Source: Prorocentrum cordatum (taxonomy: Eukaryota; Sar; Dinophyceae; Prorocentrales; Prorocentraceae). From it: a stretch of DNA of 64,000 bases. This document shows positions 10,240-20,588 of the stretch, in pieces. A program made the position numbers and the translations under genes. The DNA is taken from NCBI GenBank assembly GCA_963575745.1, contig CAUYUJ010012558.1:401001-465000 (forward strand). Reading direction: 5' to 3'. Each line of letters starts with the position of its first letter. Position 1 is the stretch's first letter. Under the pieces are notes generated by a model that was not told the DNA's origin, did not search any database, and saw only the letters and a program-made list of their open reading frames with translations.

Positions 10240-11838
10240 TTATTTATGATGCTGTTCCCAAGTGCTGTGGTTGACTTTGTAGTTGTAGTAGGATGGTGGT
10301 CCTGTGGTGCGGCAGCTGGGCTGTAGCATGGCTACTCGTACGTGGCATATTGCGAAGTAGTGATCTACAGCTCGCTGCACCGAGGGATCTCCCAAGTCGA
10401 CGCGCGTGGTCTTGTCTAAGTTGCCTCCTGAGGAAAGACCCCTTGAGAAGGCAAGCTCTGAAATACCACCCTCACCTCCACAAAGCTCCAACATATCCAC
10501 GCAAGTATTGTGACCATAGCATAGAGTAGCTACTATGCTATATATGTCAGCGTGTGTGTCGGGCATAGATGTGGGGAGGGTGAGGAACAGGTCATCATCC
10601 TCATCTGAGCTTATCAGCTCAACAGGGACGTCAGTGCTCCAGGTCGCCATAAGATCCTGTCCGAGTCGCGACAAGTCGTCACCGCAATCATCGTTTCCGT
10701 CTTCAACGTGCTGTTTGATGCGGCGAGGCTTGATGCCTGCTTCCTTTTCGGCTTTGAGCCTTTCCTTCGACTCCGTAGGTAAGACTTGCTCGTCGTGTTC
10801 ACCGGTCTGTGTGCCCATCGTCGTGGATGAATGGGTACATGCTTCAATCTCCAGAGTCGGGAGGGGAGAAGGACAGTCATCTATGATGACGCGTCTAGGT
10901 TTCTGTGGTGATTGAGTGGGTTCGTTTCCAAGCATGACCGGTTCCTCGGGCTGCCAGTACATCCGTGTACTGATGTTGGCAACCCCTGTAGGTAGTGGTG
11001 CATGCCAATCATATCCTGTTGGTTGATCGGCTACTGCGATATCCTGAATAACCGTATTGGTATCCAGGTTAATTGTTACACGTCGGATAACATCAGACCA
11101 TTTCGGTCCTCCTTTGTTGGTCGTCACATAGTGATGGATGTTGTGGTCCGTACGTGTATAGGTGTTCAAGTATATCGGCACGTTTCCGTGCGTAGTGCTG
11201 CTGCCCAAGATTTTGTCGTTGAGGTCACGGATGAGTGTAATGCGTGTCTGAGCTCGCCATTCGGCATGTCGTACCGTTTGGCCGTGCCAATCCAACACAT
11301 GTTGTGGCATCGCCAATTTGCACGTACATGCCCACAACTTAGAGCTAATCGGTATTGGTGTTGCTACCTGCATGTAGGTACCACTCGGTGCATTGTCTTG
11401 CATATTAAACCTGATGCCGAAATGACACAACCGCATCCGTATCACTGTCAACTTGAGATCTTCCAGAGTATCACGCATTGGGGATAACTTCCAAACGTAT
11501 CCTGGGGGGCCAAACACTATGATTTTAATGCGGAGTTTCTTGGCTTTTATCAAAAGGTTTTGAATACGAGACCAGTGTGGGGCCACTCTTTGTCCTGGGG
11601 TTCGTACGTACCAGTCACCCGGGGTACTAACCCATATTAGAGTATAGTCCCCACTGATCACCGCACCCAGGTAATCTGTGCCCACAGTCGTCATAAGCTC
11701 GTTGTGGGAAATGCGATCACATATATAACCTCGGACGCGGAGGTCAGCGCAAGCCTCTCTCGTATCTTCGATGACAAAAGCTCTTTTACTAAGGCAGGTT
11801 ACCCCGCTGTCCTTGTTACCCCCTGGCCTTTCAGCCAT
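10240..11838 (-). pseudogene. Methyltransferase-like module of the retrotransposon
   Basis: In phase with 11878-12357 across a TGA (11878-11880). The N-terminal half has GDYTLIWVSTPGDW, then KIIVFGPPGYVWK, RMRLCHFGIRF and a GTYMQVAT strand. These echo the catalytic-loop and later motifs of cytosine-C5-type methyltransferase folds. A 150-residue acidic linker follows. The C-terminal part, MLELCGGEGGISELAF, resembles an S-adenosylmethionine-binding motif I and is followed by MLQPSCRTTGPPS, where the Pro-Cys dipeptide of motif IV would be. The module appears to continue in 8355-10217 after a frame change near 10240. Fold and activity are inferred from motif order only. Homologues could be inactive architectural copies. 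Confidence 0.5.
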
Positions 11839-11877
11839 TAGGCAAGACGACGAGGGGGCAGCGTCGCCCTGCCATCT

Positions 11878-12357
11878 TCAAGATAAAGAAGATGCGCCTG
11901 CAACGTCTGCCAGCATCTGGGCTTCCCTCAGATGCTGGAGCTCAGCACTGCAGCGCGCTGTAGCCTCAGAGGCGGATTGCTCCGCAAACGTGGCCAGCAT
12001 GGATGGATTATCCATCAACTGCTTCAATAGGCCTTTCGACCTTGCGTCGTCAAGCGCCTGCAGCTCATGGTTCGAGTATCCCATCACTATCTTCCGGCGG
12101 GGCCGTACAGCATCCATGGGTACGAGTCCGCCATGCTGGGCCAGTGTCCTGGCTACGAAGCAATCAAACGTTTCCAGATCGTCGATGCTGTCGCCTCTCA
12201 TCGTCGCTTTGGCGAGTGTCTCCAGCAACCCCTGAGGCAGGTTGCCCTGCAATTGTTGGCGCTCTTGAGCAGGGGTCGGCTCGCCTGTCAGCACCGTCTC
12301 GGAACGATGTGGTACTCGTACTCGAGGCGGGTTGCCCCGCAGCTCCGAATCGATCAC
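11878..12357 (-). pseudogene. Polyprotein linker between protease and methyltransferase-like module
   Basis: A 159-residue helical, Leu/Gln/Ala-rich segment (PAQERQQLQGNLPQGLLETL, KGLLKQLMDNPSMLATFAEQSASEATARC) with no recognised domain. Two hairpin copies encode RGNPP and QGNLP. It ends at a TGA in frame with the next block, 13 codons before its first ATG, so read-through or a single base change would join the two. Confidence 0.6.
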
Positions 12358-12598
12358 ACCTGATTGACAGATGCCCTGATGGCAACTTCGTTGTCGGCAT
12401 GATCTTGGAGCCCTCGGGGAGTTCCATCTTGACCTGTCCCTTCCCAGGGAATATCAGCTTCTCCTGGCCTCGTTCGAGTACAATAATAGTGCGCTTGTCC
12501 TGCATACTGTCGAGGCCCAGGATAGCTGGCAGGTCCTTGCCACAGCCTGACACAATATTCGTCATGTACGAGTCGAGCTGGGTCGAACTCGCAGGCAA
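12164..12598 (-). pseudogene. Retropepsin-like protease, C-terminal half (shifted frame)
   Basis: This frame carries MTNIVSGCGKDLPAILGLDSMQDKRTIIVL and LIFPGKGQVKMELPEGS. The hydrophobic-Gly strand LPAILGLDSM is what follows the flap in copia-type aspartic proteases. The N-terminal half lies in the 12354-14930 frame. The switch is near 12575, and the useful part ends near 12360, where the frame passes to 11878-12357. Confidence 0.6.
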
Positions 12599-14930
12599 TG
12601 CTGAAGGTGCCCACGGAATCAGCTGGGGCCGACCACTCGCCTACCCCGTTGATGTTCAAACGAGAACGAGGTTCAAACGTACAAGGACGATTATGTGACT
12701 CAGCAGCCTGAACGAACTTGCGGCTCGCATTTTCTCCCATTCTGTTGACCTTCGAGCCCACGTCTATGAGGATTGAGTTTCCACCATCCTCAAGAAAAGT
12801 CTTACTAGGCTGTTTGATGTGCACTGTCTCTGACGTGCCGGCTGTGCTGTCTGGCGGGTTTCCCCGCAGTTCGATCGTACTCCTTGGCGGGCTTCCCCGC
12901 GTCGTGCTGGCACCTGGCCTTCCTGCGGCCATACGTGCCAGGTCGATGTACTGGAAGTACGACACGTTCTGGGCTTGAGCGCCCTGTTCCTCCCGCCAGA
13001 TGGCATACTCACCACGTATGCTCGTGTAATGTTCGCGGGTAGTACGTCGCGTCAACGTCAAATACGAATGAAGGGCGATGTCCTGCAATCCCTCATTCGT
13101 AAGGTGATCCCTGTATTGCAACCACTCGTCGAACTCACTGTTCGTGGCTGAGAGCTCGACGGCCCTGACTGCTGTTGCCGCTGTCGCCACTGACGAGTCT
13201 GAGAGATCCAACGACGAGTTCTCAGTCTCAGGATTATTGGCGTCCAACATGAACGTAGTGTGTGCATTGTCCATCTGGGTCTGGAAGTGGCGGACACGCA
13301 GTTCTCGGAACTGTTCAGGGTCCAGTGGCACCTCGGCCCCACCCCCACTCTGGGGAGACATCGGAGGAGCCACCTGCCCGACTCCAGGCTCGTAATGAGT
13401 CGGAAGGATCGGCACAGGTGGAGTGTTAGGTAGGTTTCCCTGCTGAGGCGCCGTCATCGGGATAAGTTGGTCGAAGTATCCCGTCCCCATCGGTGACCTC
13501 ACCTCCTCCGGCGGTTTTCCCCGCTGCTGGGGCTGCGCTGTCTGCCTGTCCAGCATACTGGCTGTCATCTCCTCCACCATGCTCCCTAACTCCCGCAGCT
13601 CCCTCGCTGCCTGTTCGGGAGCCTGAGCGTAAGAGACGGTCCATGGAAACGATGACGCTATGATGCCTGGGGCTCGGCAGATAGCACACACTGGTTGCTG
13701 AGGGTCTCCTTCTCGCTGATTCGCAACATGGCCCACCACGTTCGAGTTCCAGCACTCCTCGTGGAACAGGTGGTTGCACCTCAAGCCGTAGATGCTTTCC
13801 CTCGGCTGAAACTCCTCGAGGCATACCGCGCAGGTGTCTTCCATCCCACTATAGATTTCCACATCTGCCGCCCTAGGGTACACCCGCCGCTGCCGCTCCA
13901 GGACTGTTTCGGAGTCCATGAAAGCAGCTGGAGGATCTCCTGCGGGAGCCAATGCCTCCGGTGCTACGGCAACCTCTGCTGGAGGAGCTGCCGTGGTGGA
14001 GGCTGCGGGCGACACGGCTGGCGAGTTTCCTCGCATGGGTGAGCCTCTGTTCCTCGCGACCTCAAGTGCGGATGCACGTGCTTGGTCACGTGCGCTCTGT
14101 ACTGCCTGCCTGCGCCTGAAGCGCGCCTGTTGAGTGTGGTACGTCTGTCTGATGTAATCTGGTACTCCTCTACTGCCTGATGATATTGAATGGGCAGTAG
14201 CCTGGATGGCCACCTCTGGCGTTGTCGGTGCAGGCATGAAAGCCATGTGCGGGTACATGGACTGATCACTGCAGCGCACATTCGTGAGGCTATGAAACTG
14301 ATCCGCCACTTCGCGAACAAATCTGTTCGGGACACTAGACCCATCTGGGTACAGTGGCGGATCCATTGGTGCTGGCGCTGGCCTCTGGCCCTGAGCCATG
14401 CTCGGATGAGCATTGAAGGCAGGGGTGAAGGCTCGTTGCCGACCAGGGTCACGTGGGTTCGGACCCTCTGGCTCCCAGGACCAGGCTGGCCTCCACCTCT
14501 GACCACTCGGGTGGGGCAGGTTGTGACTCTGCACCTGTTGCACCGCAGCTGCCACCCTTGCGAGGTAGTCATCAGGCACTCCAGCAACAGTAGTTTGGCC
14601 AGCAAAAGGTCGGTGGTGTATTGGGGTGCCGGGCAGGTTTCCCTGCAAACTCGTTGGCGTGCCAGGTGGCATCATGTTCAAAAGAGCTGTGCCATGCTCA
14701 GCTCTGGCCGCAGCGATCCGCTCCATGAGAGTGCCATTCGTGGCAGATCGACCAGGAGTCCCAAACGGAGACTGCGCTGGTGGCGTCGCCACTGGGGTCA
14801 TGCCCCTCGGTGTGTGCATGCTATGCGATGGGGCTCCCTGGCATCTGCTCAAATCGAGCAGGCTCTCCGAAGATGCGGCCGAACGTCTGCGGGTCTCCCT
14901 GCGGTTCGGGCATATCATGTCTGAGTCCAT
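12354..14930 (-). pseudogene. Polyprotein segment with RING-H2 finger and protease N-terminus
   Basis: The first 340 residues are Pro/Gln/Met-rich and low-complexity. A RING-H2 finger occupies about residues 360-425: CAVCLEEF, then CNHLFHEECW, then CAICRAPG. This gives the C-x2-C, C-x-H-x2-H-x2-C, C-x2-C ligand order of ubiquitin E3 ligases. A helical region follows, then near residue 718 a retropepsin-like start, SILIDVGSKVNRMG, with the Asp kept but V in place of T/S in the DTG box. The last 110 residues after about 12575 are out of frame with the protease. Several hairpin copies encode GNxP peptides. RING proteins bind E2 enzymes and promote ubiquitin transfer; such a role here is inference. 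Confidence 0.8.
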
Positions 14931-15537
14931 TAACGGGCAGGTTTCCCTGCATGGCCTGACGGTTACGCGTCACCATGGCGGACATGGCTCCCTGGCCAGC
15001 GGCCCAGGGGTCTTGCTGGTACAGCCTGTCCGCCAGCTGTTCCACCTGCTCAGGATTTAGAGCGGCCGCGACCTGATCCAGATCTGAGGTGCTAAGGACC
15101 TGCCAAGATGTGGCACTAGGCCCTTGGCTTGGAGCACGGCTTGGAGCCGCGCTTCCTGCCTCACTCTCGTTGGCCGTGAGGATCTGGTGGATTTCGGGCT
15201 GGTTTCCCAGCACTGTTGGGCTGTAATGGTCCCCAACTTCTCTGTGACCATGAACCGTATGAGGATCATTAACCTCTCGGTCAAGAGACCATTTGTGCTT
15301 GACACTAGCACTGCCCACATTGGTCCACCTGTTCGGGGCCGTCATTCTGGCGGTGGAAACGCGTACAAGGCGATTGCCCAGATATTCTGGGTTACGCCAT
15401 TGTTTACCAGTGGATAGTTCTTCCACGTGTGAAATATAATACGGCTCAATGATGCCGTCTTTTCCTTCAGATAGGAGAACCCCATTGTCGGACCAGCAAA
15501 ATTCGATTCCGTCCTTCAGGGCTTGATGCCAGTCCAC
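14821..15537 (-). pseudogene. Tpt1/KptA-like domain C-terminus and linker
   Basis: Opens with DWHQALKDGIEFCWSDNGVLLSEGKDGIIEPYYIS, split here as DWHQALKDGIEF and SDNGVLLSEG. This is the usual C-terminal strand pair of RNA 2'-phosphotransferases (xALxDGIxFxxSxNGVxLxxG). It continues the domain begun in 15565-17793 after a frame change near 15540-15565. The remaining 170 residues are unrecognised, with a Gln-rich AALNPEQVEQLADRLYQQDP helix. The overlap with the next block at 14821-14930 marks a further frame change near 14830. Confidence 0.7.
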
Positions 15538-15564
15538 AAAAATAACGATCTCGGAATCAGGGCC

Positions 15565-17793
15565 TCATCCACTCTGCACGCCGCGACGACGAAGCGTCGG
15601 AACCAAGTGGATGTGTGATCGGCCTGTCCCTCTCTTCTTGGCGTTGTGTTCTTGACGACAAGAGAGGCCATTCCACATGATGCCCTCAAAGGCTGCCCAT
15701 CGCGTGCCATGCATGGCAACCTCGGGGTATGGGGCCGGTCTCCCGGCAGGGCTGTCGTGTAAAACAATGTACTTGTACAACGACCAGGGGGCCTTGAGCG
15801 TCCACGAGTGCCCTTGCGAGGCGCGGATGAATATGTCGGGTTTGCCAGAATCCCGTACCAAGACCTTGAACTGGAGACGCTGATTCCCCTCGCCGTCCGG
15901 CTCGCGGACGCGAACGATCGCCATCATGATGGCAGCCATCTGGTCCACCGTTCTGCCGTAGAAGGTCTCGGCGATGATCTTGGCCTCATCCATCCTAGGG
16001 TTATACCCGTCCTGTCTCGTACGTCCGTTGTTCCACGGAAACTCGCGCACGAGCTCGTCGAGATTGATCCATCCATCATGATCATCGAATGTCTCAAGGT
16101 TCCACACGGCATTGTGTGGTCTGTCAGGTGCGTGTCTACAGATCCTGTTGAGGCATTGACTCAGCTGCTTGAGTGTACGGTTATGTCTCGGGACAATACC
16201 TTTCTGCCTGCAGCTCTCCACGAATGCTTCATCCACCGAGCGTATCGGTGGAATATTCCGCAGGGCACGTCGATCATTGATCAAAGCCTGACTCCCGCTG
16301 GTAAAGGAAGCGCCCCCTGGGTGGTGCAGCTTATCCTCGGGCGGGCTTCCCCGCAAAGGGGCCTCTGTCACCGAAGAGGCTGCGGCTCCTGAGGAGGGGG
16401 GTGCTGCAGCTGCAGCGCCTGGCGGGTTTCCCCGCAGTGTTTCTCGGCTGGCGCTGCCCTTGATCTTAGGCACCCAGGTACCCCTAGATAGAGCACCTTC
16501 CTCAGACCTCTTGGAGCGTGCCGTCGCAGGCGAGGCCGGCGTAGGTGTAAACCCTGTACGCTCGAAAGCCTTGGCCTTGCCGGCGATAGAGCCGCTACGG
16601 CTAGGCGGTCGTATACGAATCTCCACGGAGTCCTGAGGTTGTTGCCTAGGGTCGGGTCTCTGTGCCGGAGTTGTCCTAGTCGGTGACCTCGGCGTTTCAG
16701 AGCGAGGAATCTCCATCTGCACATCTAACCCGAGTTTCTCTGAGCGGGCCGACGTTTTATGTTTCTCCCCCGAAGGCGTCCTGGGTGCAGGTGTTTCGCT
16801 CTTGGCCTTCGGTTGGAGTGAGGGCTTCCTTGCCCCCTTCATATAGATCTCTTGGGACTCCAGCAGCATTTGGCGAGTTGCCTCGCGGGTGCGTCCGTCT
16901 GCTATTCGTTTGCGCTCCGCATCTGCTGCGGCTCGCTGTGCCTTCTGTTCATCGTCATCCATCGTCTCTGGCTGTTGGGCCTGACTGGAGACGCCAGGCG
17001 GGTTTCCCCGCATTCCAGGAAGGCGATTGAGCGCATCTTTCTCTTCCTGAGTCATAGGTACAAGTCCCCTCGGAGGCTGGACCTCCTCGGCCATAGGTCT
17101 CATATGAGCCGTGGTTCCGAGACGACGGTTGATCTCGTCGATCTCTGCTTGAGTCATCGGAACCAACGGTGGATGACCCTCCTTAGCAGGAGTGCGGCCT
17201 ATATTCGGGCCCAAGCCCTCGTTGAGCCCCACAGGACACCCAGGCCTATGCTCCTGGAGTGGCTCTGAGCACGGCCCACAGAATGCGTTGGGTCTGTATA
17301 GTTTGCGTGCTGCAATGACTGCAATGACATTCCGCAGCTGCGCCCGTACTGCCGCTATCTCAGGACGACGAATATTCGTCGCGAGCTGGTAGCCACCCCG
17401 TATGGACCTGCCTTGGGCATCCCTGTAAGCTGGGTTGCCTTTACCAAAGGCAGAGTGCTCACCCGTTTGACGCCTAGGGTCGTTGTAGGCGAGCAACTGA
17501 CCCCCCCGCCGAGCGGCATGCTCTGTTGGGCCTGCTTGCCTCCATTCGCGGGGAAGTCGTGCTTGCGGGTGAGGTTCTTCCCTAAGGCGTGGATGAGAGC
17601 GAGACCTCCAGGCGTGCTCATCAGATGAAGCCACCGACGCAGCCTGAACAGGAGCCGGCGGGGGTTCCTGCGGGGCCGCAGGCGGCGCATCTTGGACAGG
17701 CATGTCTCCCTGCTGACTGGAGTCTGGCACAACTGGTTCTTGTGCAGGCGATGGTGTGTCTGGACGGTCGGGGCTGAAATCCACCTCCACCAT
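15565..17793 (-). pseudogene. Proline-rich segment and Tpt1/KptA-like RNA 2'-phosphotransferase domain
   Basis: Residues 1-520 are low-complexity, Pro/Arg/Glu-rich, with a repeated LVPMTQxExDxxNR phrase. The C-terminal 220 residues match Tpt1/KptA block by block: LSQCLNRICRHAP (LSxxLRH), GWINLDELV, IRASQGHS (IRAxQGHS, catalytic His), MHGTR (HGT) and GRSHIHLVP (GRxHVHL, catalytic Arg). Tpt1 moves an internal 2'-phosphate from spliced RNA to NAD+. All signature residues appear kept. In eukaryotes Tpt1 completes tRNA splicing; inside a retrotransposon its target is unknown. The domain finishes in the next block (14821-15537). Confidence 0.8.
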
Positions 17794-19066
17794 TGGCTTC
17801 CATCATGAGGATGGTGGCCTCGTCCTCGCACATCCCACACCCATCACCTGATTCATCTTCTGACATAGTGTTGCCGATGACGACGGTCATCGGTTCAGCC
17901 GGGACGGGCAGGTTTCCCTGCTGCACAAGCGTCTGAGCATCGCTTGGCTGTCCCGAAGTCGGCGGCACGGTAGTCGGCTCAGGCTCGTTACCGAGCGCAG
18001 GCTGCCCGATAATATTTCGCACGGCCGTGCGGTTAGGCTGTAGCCCCGCCGCCTGGAGACCCCATCCCGGCGGAGGGAGAGCCTGGCCGCGCATGGAGAT
18101 GGCCCTTTCAAGGGCTTGGCGCCATCTTCCTCTGAAATACCACACATGTCGCTGCACGTCCTCAGGGTGCGCGCTATCAATAAGAGTGAGGGCCGCCAGC
18201 ACTAACTCCGAGTCGTCGCAGGCATCGGTGTCTTGTAGCATCATGTGGCCACTCTCGACACTCTCTTGACTCTCGGGATATGCTACGACCAATACAGCGT
18301 GCATCTGCATGAGGGTCTGCAGTATCGTGCGCGGTCCGTACTCGCCTGGGGCAAGCGAGCGAGGTGGTACATATGGGTCCCCTGGCACGCCCGTAATGAA
18401 TGCTTGAGATTCTAGTTCCACCAGGTCGGCATAGTTTGGAGAATATACTGGAGTGGGCCTGTTTCCAGGCATAAGGTCGGGTTGATGTCGAAGGTTGTGG
18501 TCAACCTCCGAAGGCGAGGCCTCTACAGTTACGTCCTCGTCACTGCTCTCGCAGGCCATGGTGTTGCCTGGGTTACCGAACATCCAGTCGAAGAAAGATA
18601 AGGGCTGGTTTCCCAGCGCACCATTCTCCACAGGCGTAAGCTCGATATTTCCGATAACAAATCTGCGGAGGTACTCGAGGTAGTACGCGTACAGTCCGTG
18701 GCCGTACGCCTCGAGCTCATCCAAGTTGTCCATGCTGCTGGCCCAAGTGAAAAATATCTGTTCCATGGCCTCAACATCTTGGAGGCTCAGATACTCAATA
18801 ACTGGTTCACTTGAGCCGAAATGGACTTCGGTCGATCTGCCCTTTCCATTTCCCTTCGCTGGACAATCTTTTACCAGATGATCGGTACTATCACACTCAT
18901 GGCACTTTAGGATCTGGCCGTCTCTACCTTGCGGGTTCCCCCGCCTACCTTTACCTTTGCCTGAGGGATCTCTACGGCCTTTACCACGGCCTTCCCCCCC
19001 GAAAAAATATCTCATCATACTGATCATCTGAGAGCCTCTGGAGGAAAGCCGCGATGCCTCGTCCAT
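17621..19066 (-). pseudogene. Gag-like protein with CCHC zinc knuckle
   Basis: Starts in a Lys/Arg/Gly-rich nucleic-acid-binding stretch (GKGRRDPSGKGKGRR). A retroviral-type knuckle follows, CHECDSTDHLVKDC (C-x2-C-x4-H-x4-C, about residues 55-68), as in copia nucleocapsids that bind element RNA. The rest (about 400 residues) is acidic and unrecognised, with GNxP peptides from hairpin copies (LGNQP, PGNRP, LGNEP, QGNLP). The frame passes to 15565-17793 near 17780. The last 50 residues, Cys-rich and Arg-rich, are probably out of frame. Confidence 0.8.
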
Positions 19067-19829
19067 TCAACCTACGGCGACCCCGTTTGCCTTTACCTTT
19101 TCCTTTGAAGCTCCTCCGTATCCTCCTCCTAACACGACGCACTGGTTTTCGTGTGGACCTCCCCCGCCTCCGCTTTGCCTGTTGTAATAACAAGAACAGG
19201 TGTTCGGCACGCTGATTGTCACCTTCCATGTGCATGATATCTGACCAGTCTGAAGGTTCAATACCATCTGATGATATGGTGTCGGTGTCGGTGCCGGAGT
19301 CGAAATCGTCATTTCCCAGGTAGGTGGATACACCGTCGCTTAAGGGATTCGCTTCACCCCATAAGCAACGGTGTGGTTGGGGTTCTCTAGGAGGGGGGCT
19401 GGTTGCCCAGCTTGGTTGTGATCGATCCCCTGTTAGTAAGGCAGTGGACTCACCAGGATCGTCGGCCCATATGCTTGAGGGCCCGTTGCCAGGCTGAGCT
19501 TCAGTGGTTAAGGTAGTATAGAAATTTCCACTACCAGTTCCCTTTCCCCTTCCAAACACTGATCCTATGTTACCAGGAGACCGTTCTGACAAATGGCCTA
19601 TCGAGCGCATCCTCTCGCACAACTCATCATGCTGTTGTTGTGTTCGGGGCATTTGGTGGATGAGTGGCTGCAAGAGTTGCATGGCTCTCTGGTTGCCGAC
19701 GCCTAGGGCGCGGAATAGGATAGTAGTGAGCAGTTGGAAGTTGGGAAGGTCAAGCCCCACCGACTGTGCCTCAAGACGGGCCATCTCGAACCGAGTGAGG
19801 GTTACATCATTTCGTTCTCCGTGAGGCAC
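18981..19829 (-). pseudogene. Gag, central part
   Basis: Begins at the frame change near 19815. LTRFEMARLEAQSVGLDLP, LLTTILFRALGVGN and QLLQPLIHQMPRTQ form the helical core expected of copia Gag. A Gly/Ser/Asp linker and a strongly basic tail (KRRRGRSTRKPVRRVRRRI, KGKGKGKRGRRR) follow. The frame moves to 17621-19066 near 19000, at adjoining C and A homopolymers. Confidence 0.7.
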
Positions 19830-20576
19830 ATGAAAGTCGATGAGCTGCCTGAAGTGAGATGGCGCTCATCTTCCAGGCGTTCGAACTTCATGCTTAAGAG
19901 GAACATAATGTATGTTACTGGATCGGTGTGGACACCATCGATGTCCGCACCATAGTTTATAATGTCAGGTGGTACCCTCATGGCAAGTGTCCTCGCTAGG
20001 CCACCCAGGCCGCGTTGTATGGCGGCTGCTTGGGCTTGTGGCGTCATGCGTCCGCTTGTGACGTTTAGCCACGCGTTGACCTCATAAACGTATTCGCAAA
20101 AAGGTACGTTGCCTTGAGGGTCCCAGTATGGGCCATGTGTTTGCCCATCTGTGCTATTATCTCCCCGACGCATGTGTCCGATTGCCGCCCCCAGCGCAAA
20201 CCATATGATGGTGAAGATAACCAGCCCTAGGTTGTGAAGGTAAGGGTGGTTATCAGGCGCGTTGCCGCGCTGGGGTAGGGCTTGTAGCACCTTGTCAAGT
20301 CTACGAGGCGCTTTATCTTGCGGGTCTCCCCGCCTACGCTTCAAGTGCTGCGCTTTTGGCTCGTTGCCGAGCGGTTGGTAGTAGCGTAGTGATGAAGCGT
20401 ATATGGTACCAATGTTGTTGTCTAGACGTCGTACCTCTCGTGTTGCTTCTTGCTCTTGAACTAATCCTCGTGAATGTAGTTGGAGTGGTGGCGCAGGGTG
20501 GTAGTTGGTCACGAAGATCGTGCCGGATAGCGTGAGGATAAGAAGAGCAAGAGCTGACCACACGAGAGTGCGGCCA

Positions 20577-20588
20577 GCTCCGCTACCA
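20577..20588 (-). other. Primer-binding site of the retrotransposon
   Basis: On the minus strand the LTR is followed at once by TGGTAGCGGAGC. This has the TGG start and tRNA 3'-end character of copia primer-binding sites and resembles initiator-Met types (TGGTATCAGAGC) with two differences. It is also translated as part of the gag frame. Confidence 0.65.

Larger units (their letters stand above)
5120..20372. repeat. Dispersed 14-nt hairpin family (GCNNG-TNNC-CNNGC), about 29 perfect-stem copies
   Basis: Copies start at 5120, 5295, 5897, 6685, 7323, 7581, 7988, 12237, 12337, 12854, 12887, 14021, 14633, 14937, 15198, 15734, 16341, 16422, 16873, 16998, 17908, 17983, 18457, 18604, 18931, 19398, 20257, 20320 and 20359. 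Stems are GCGAG, GCGGG, GCAGG, GCTGG, GCTCG, GCCTG, GCCGG or GCGCG, each followed by its own complement. Loops are mostly TTTC or TTGC, with TCTC, TTAC, TTCC and CTTC. Several more have one mismatch (near 10921, 13428, 13511, 14431, 14889, 19486). Most encode G-N-x-P peptides, but some are read in the other two frames. Confidence 0.9.

Noticed and set aside
5120-20372. The hairpin copies as a CRISPR array
   Set aside because: Spacing is irregular (tens of bases to kilobases), repeats are 14 nt with changing sequence, and most lie in coding DNA.
5120-20372. GNxP peptides as a conserved protein repeat explaining the hairpins
   Set aside because: At least five copies are read in other frames, giving EETR, AGKPA or CSGTS. 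The conserved property is the fold, not the peptide.
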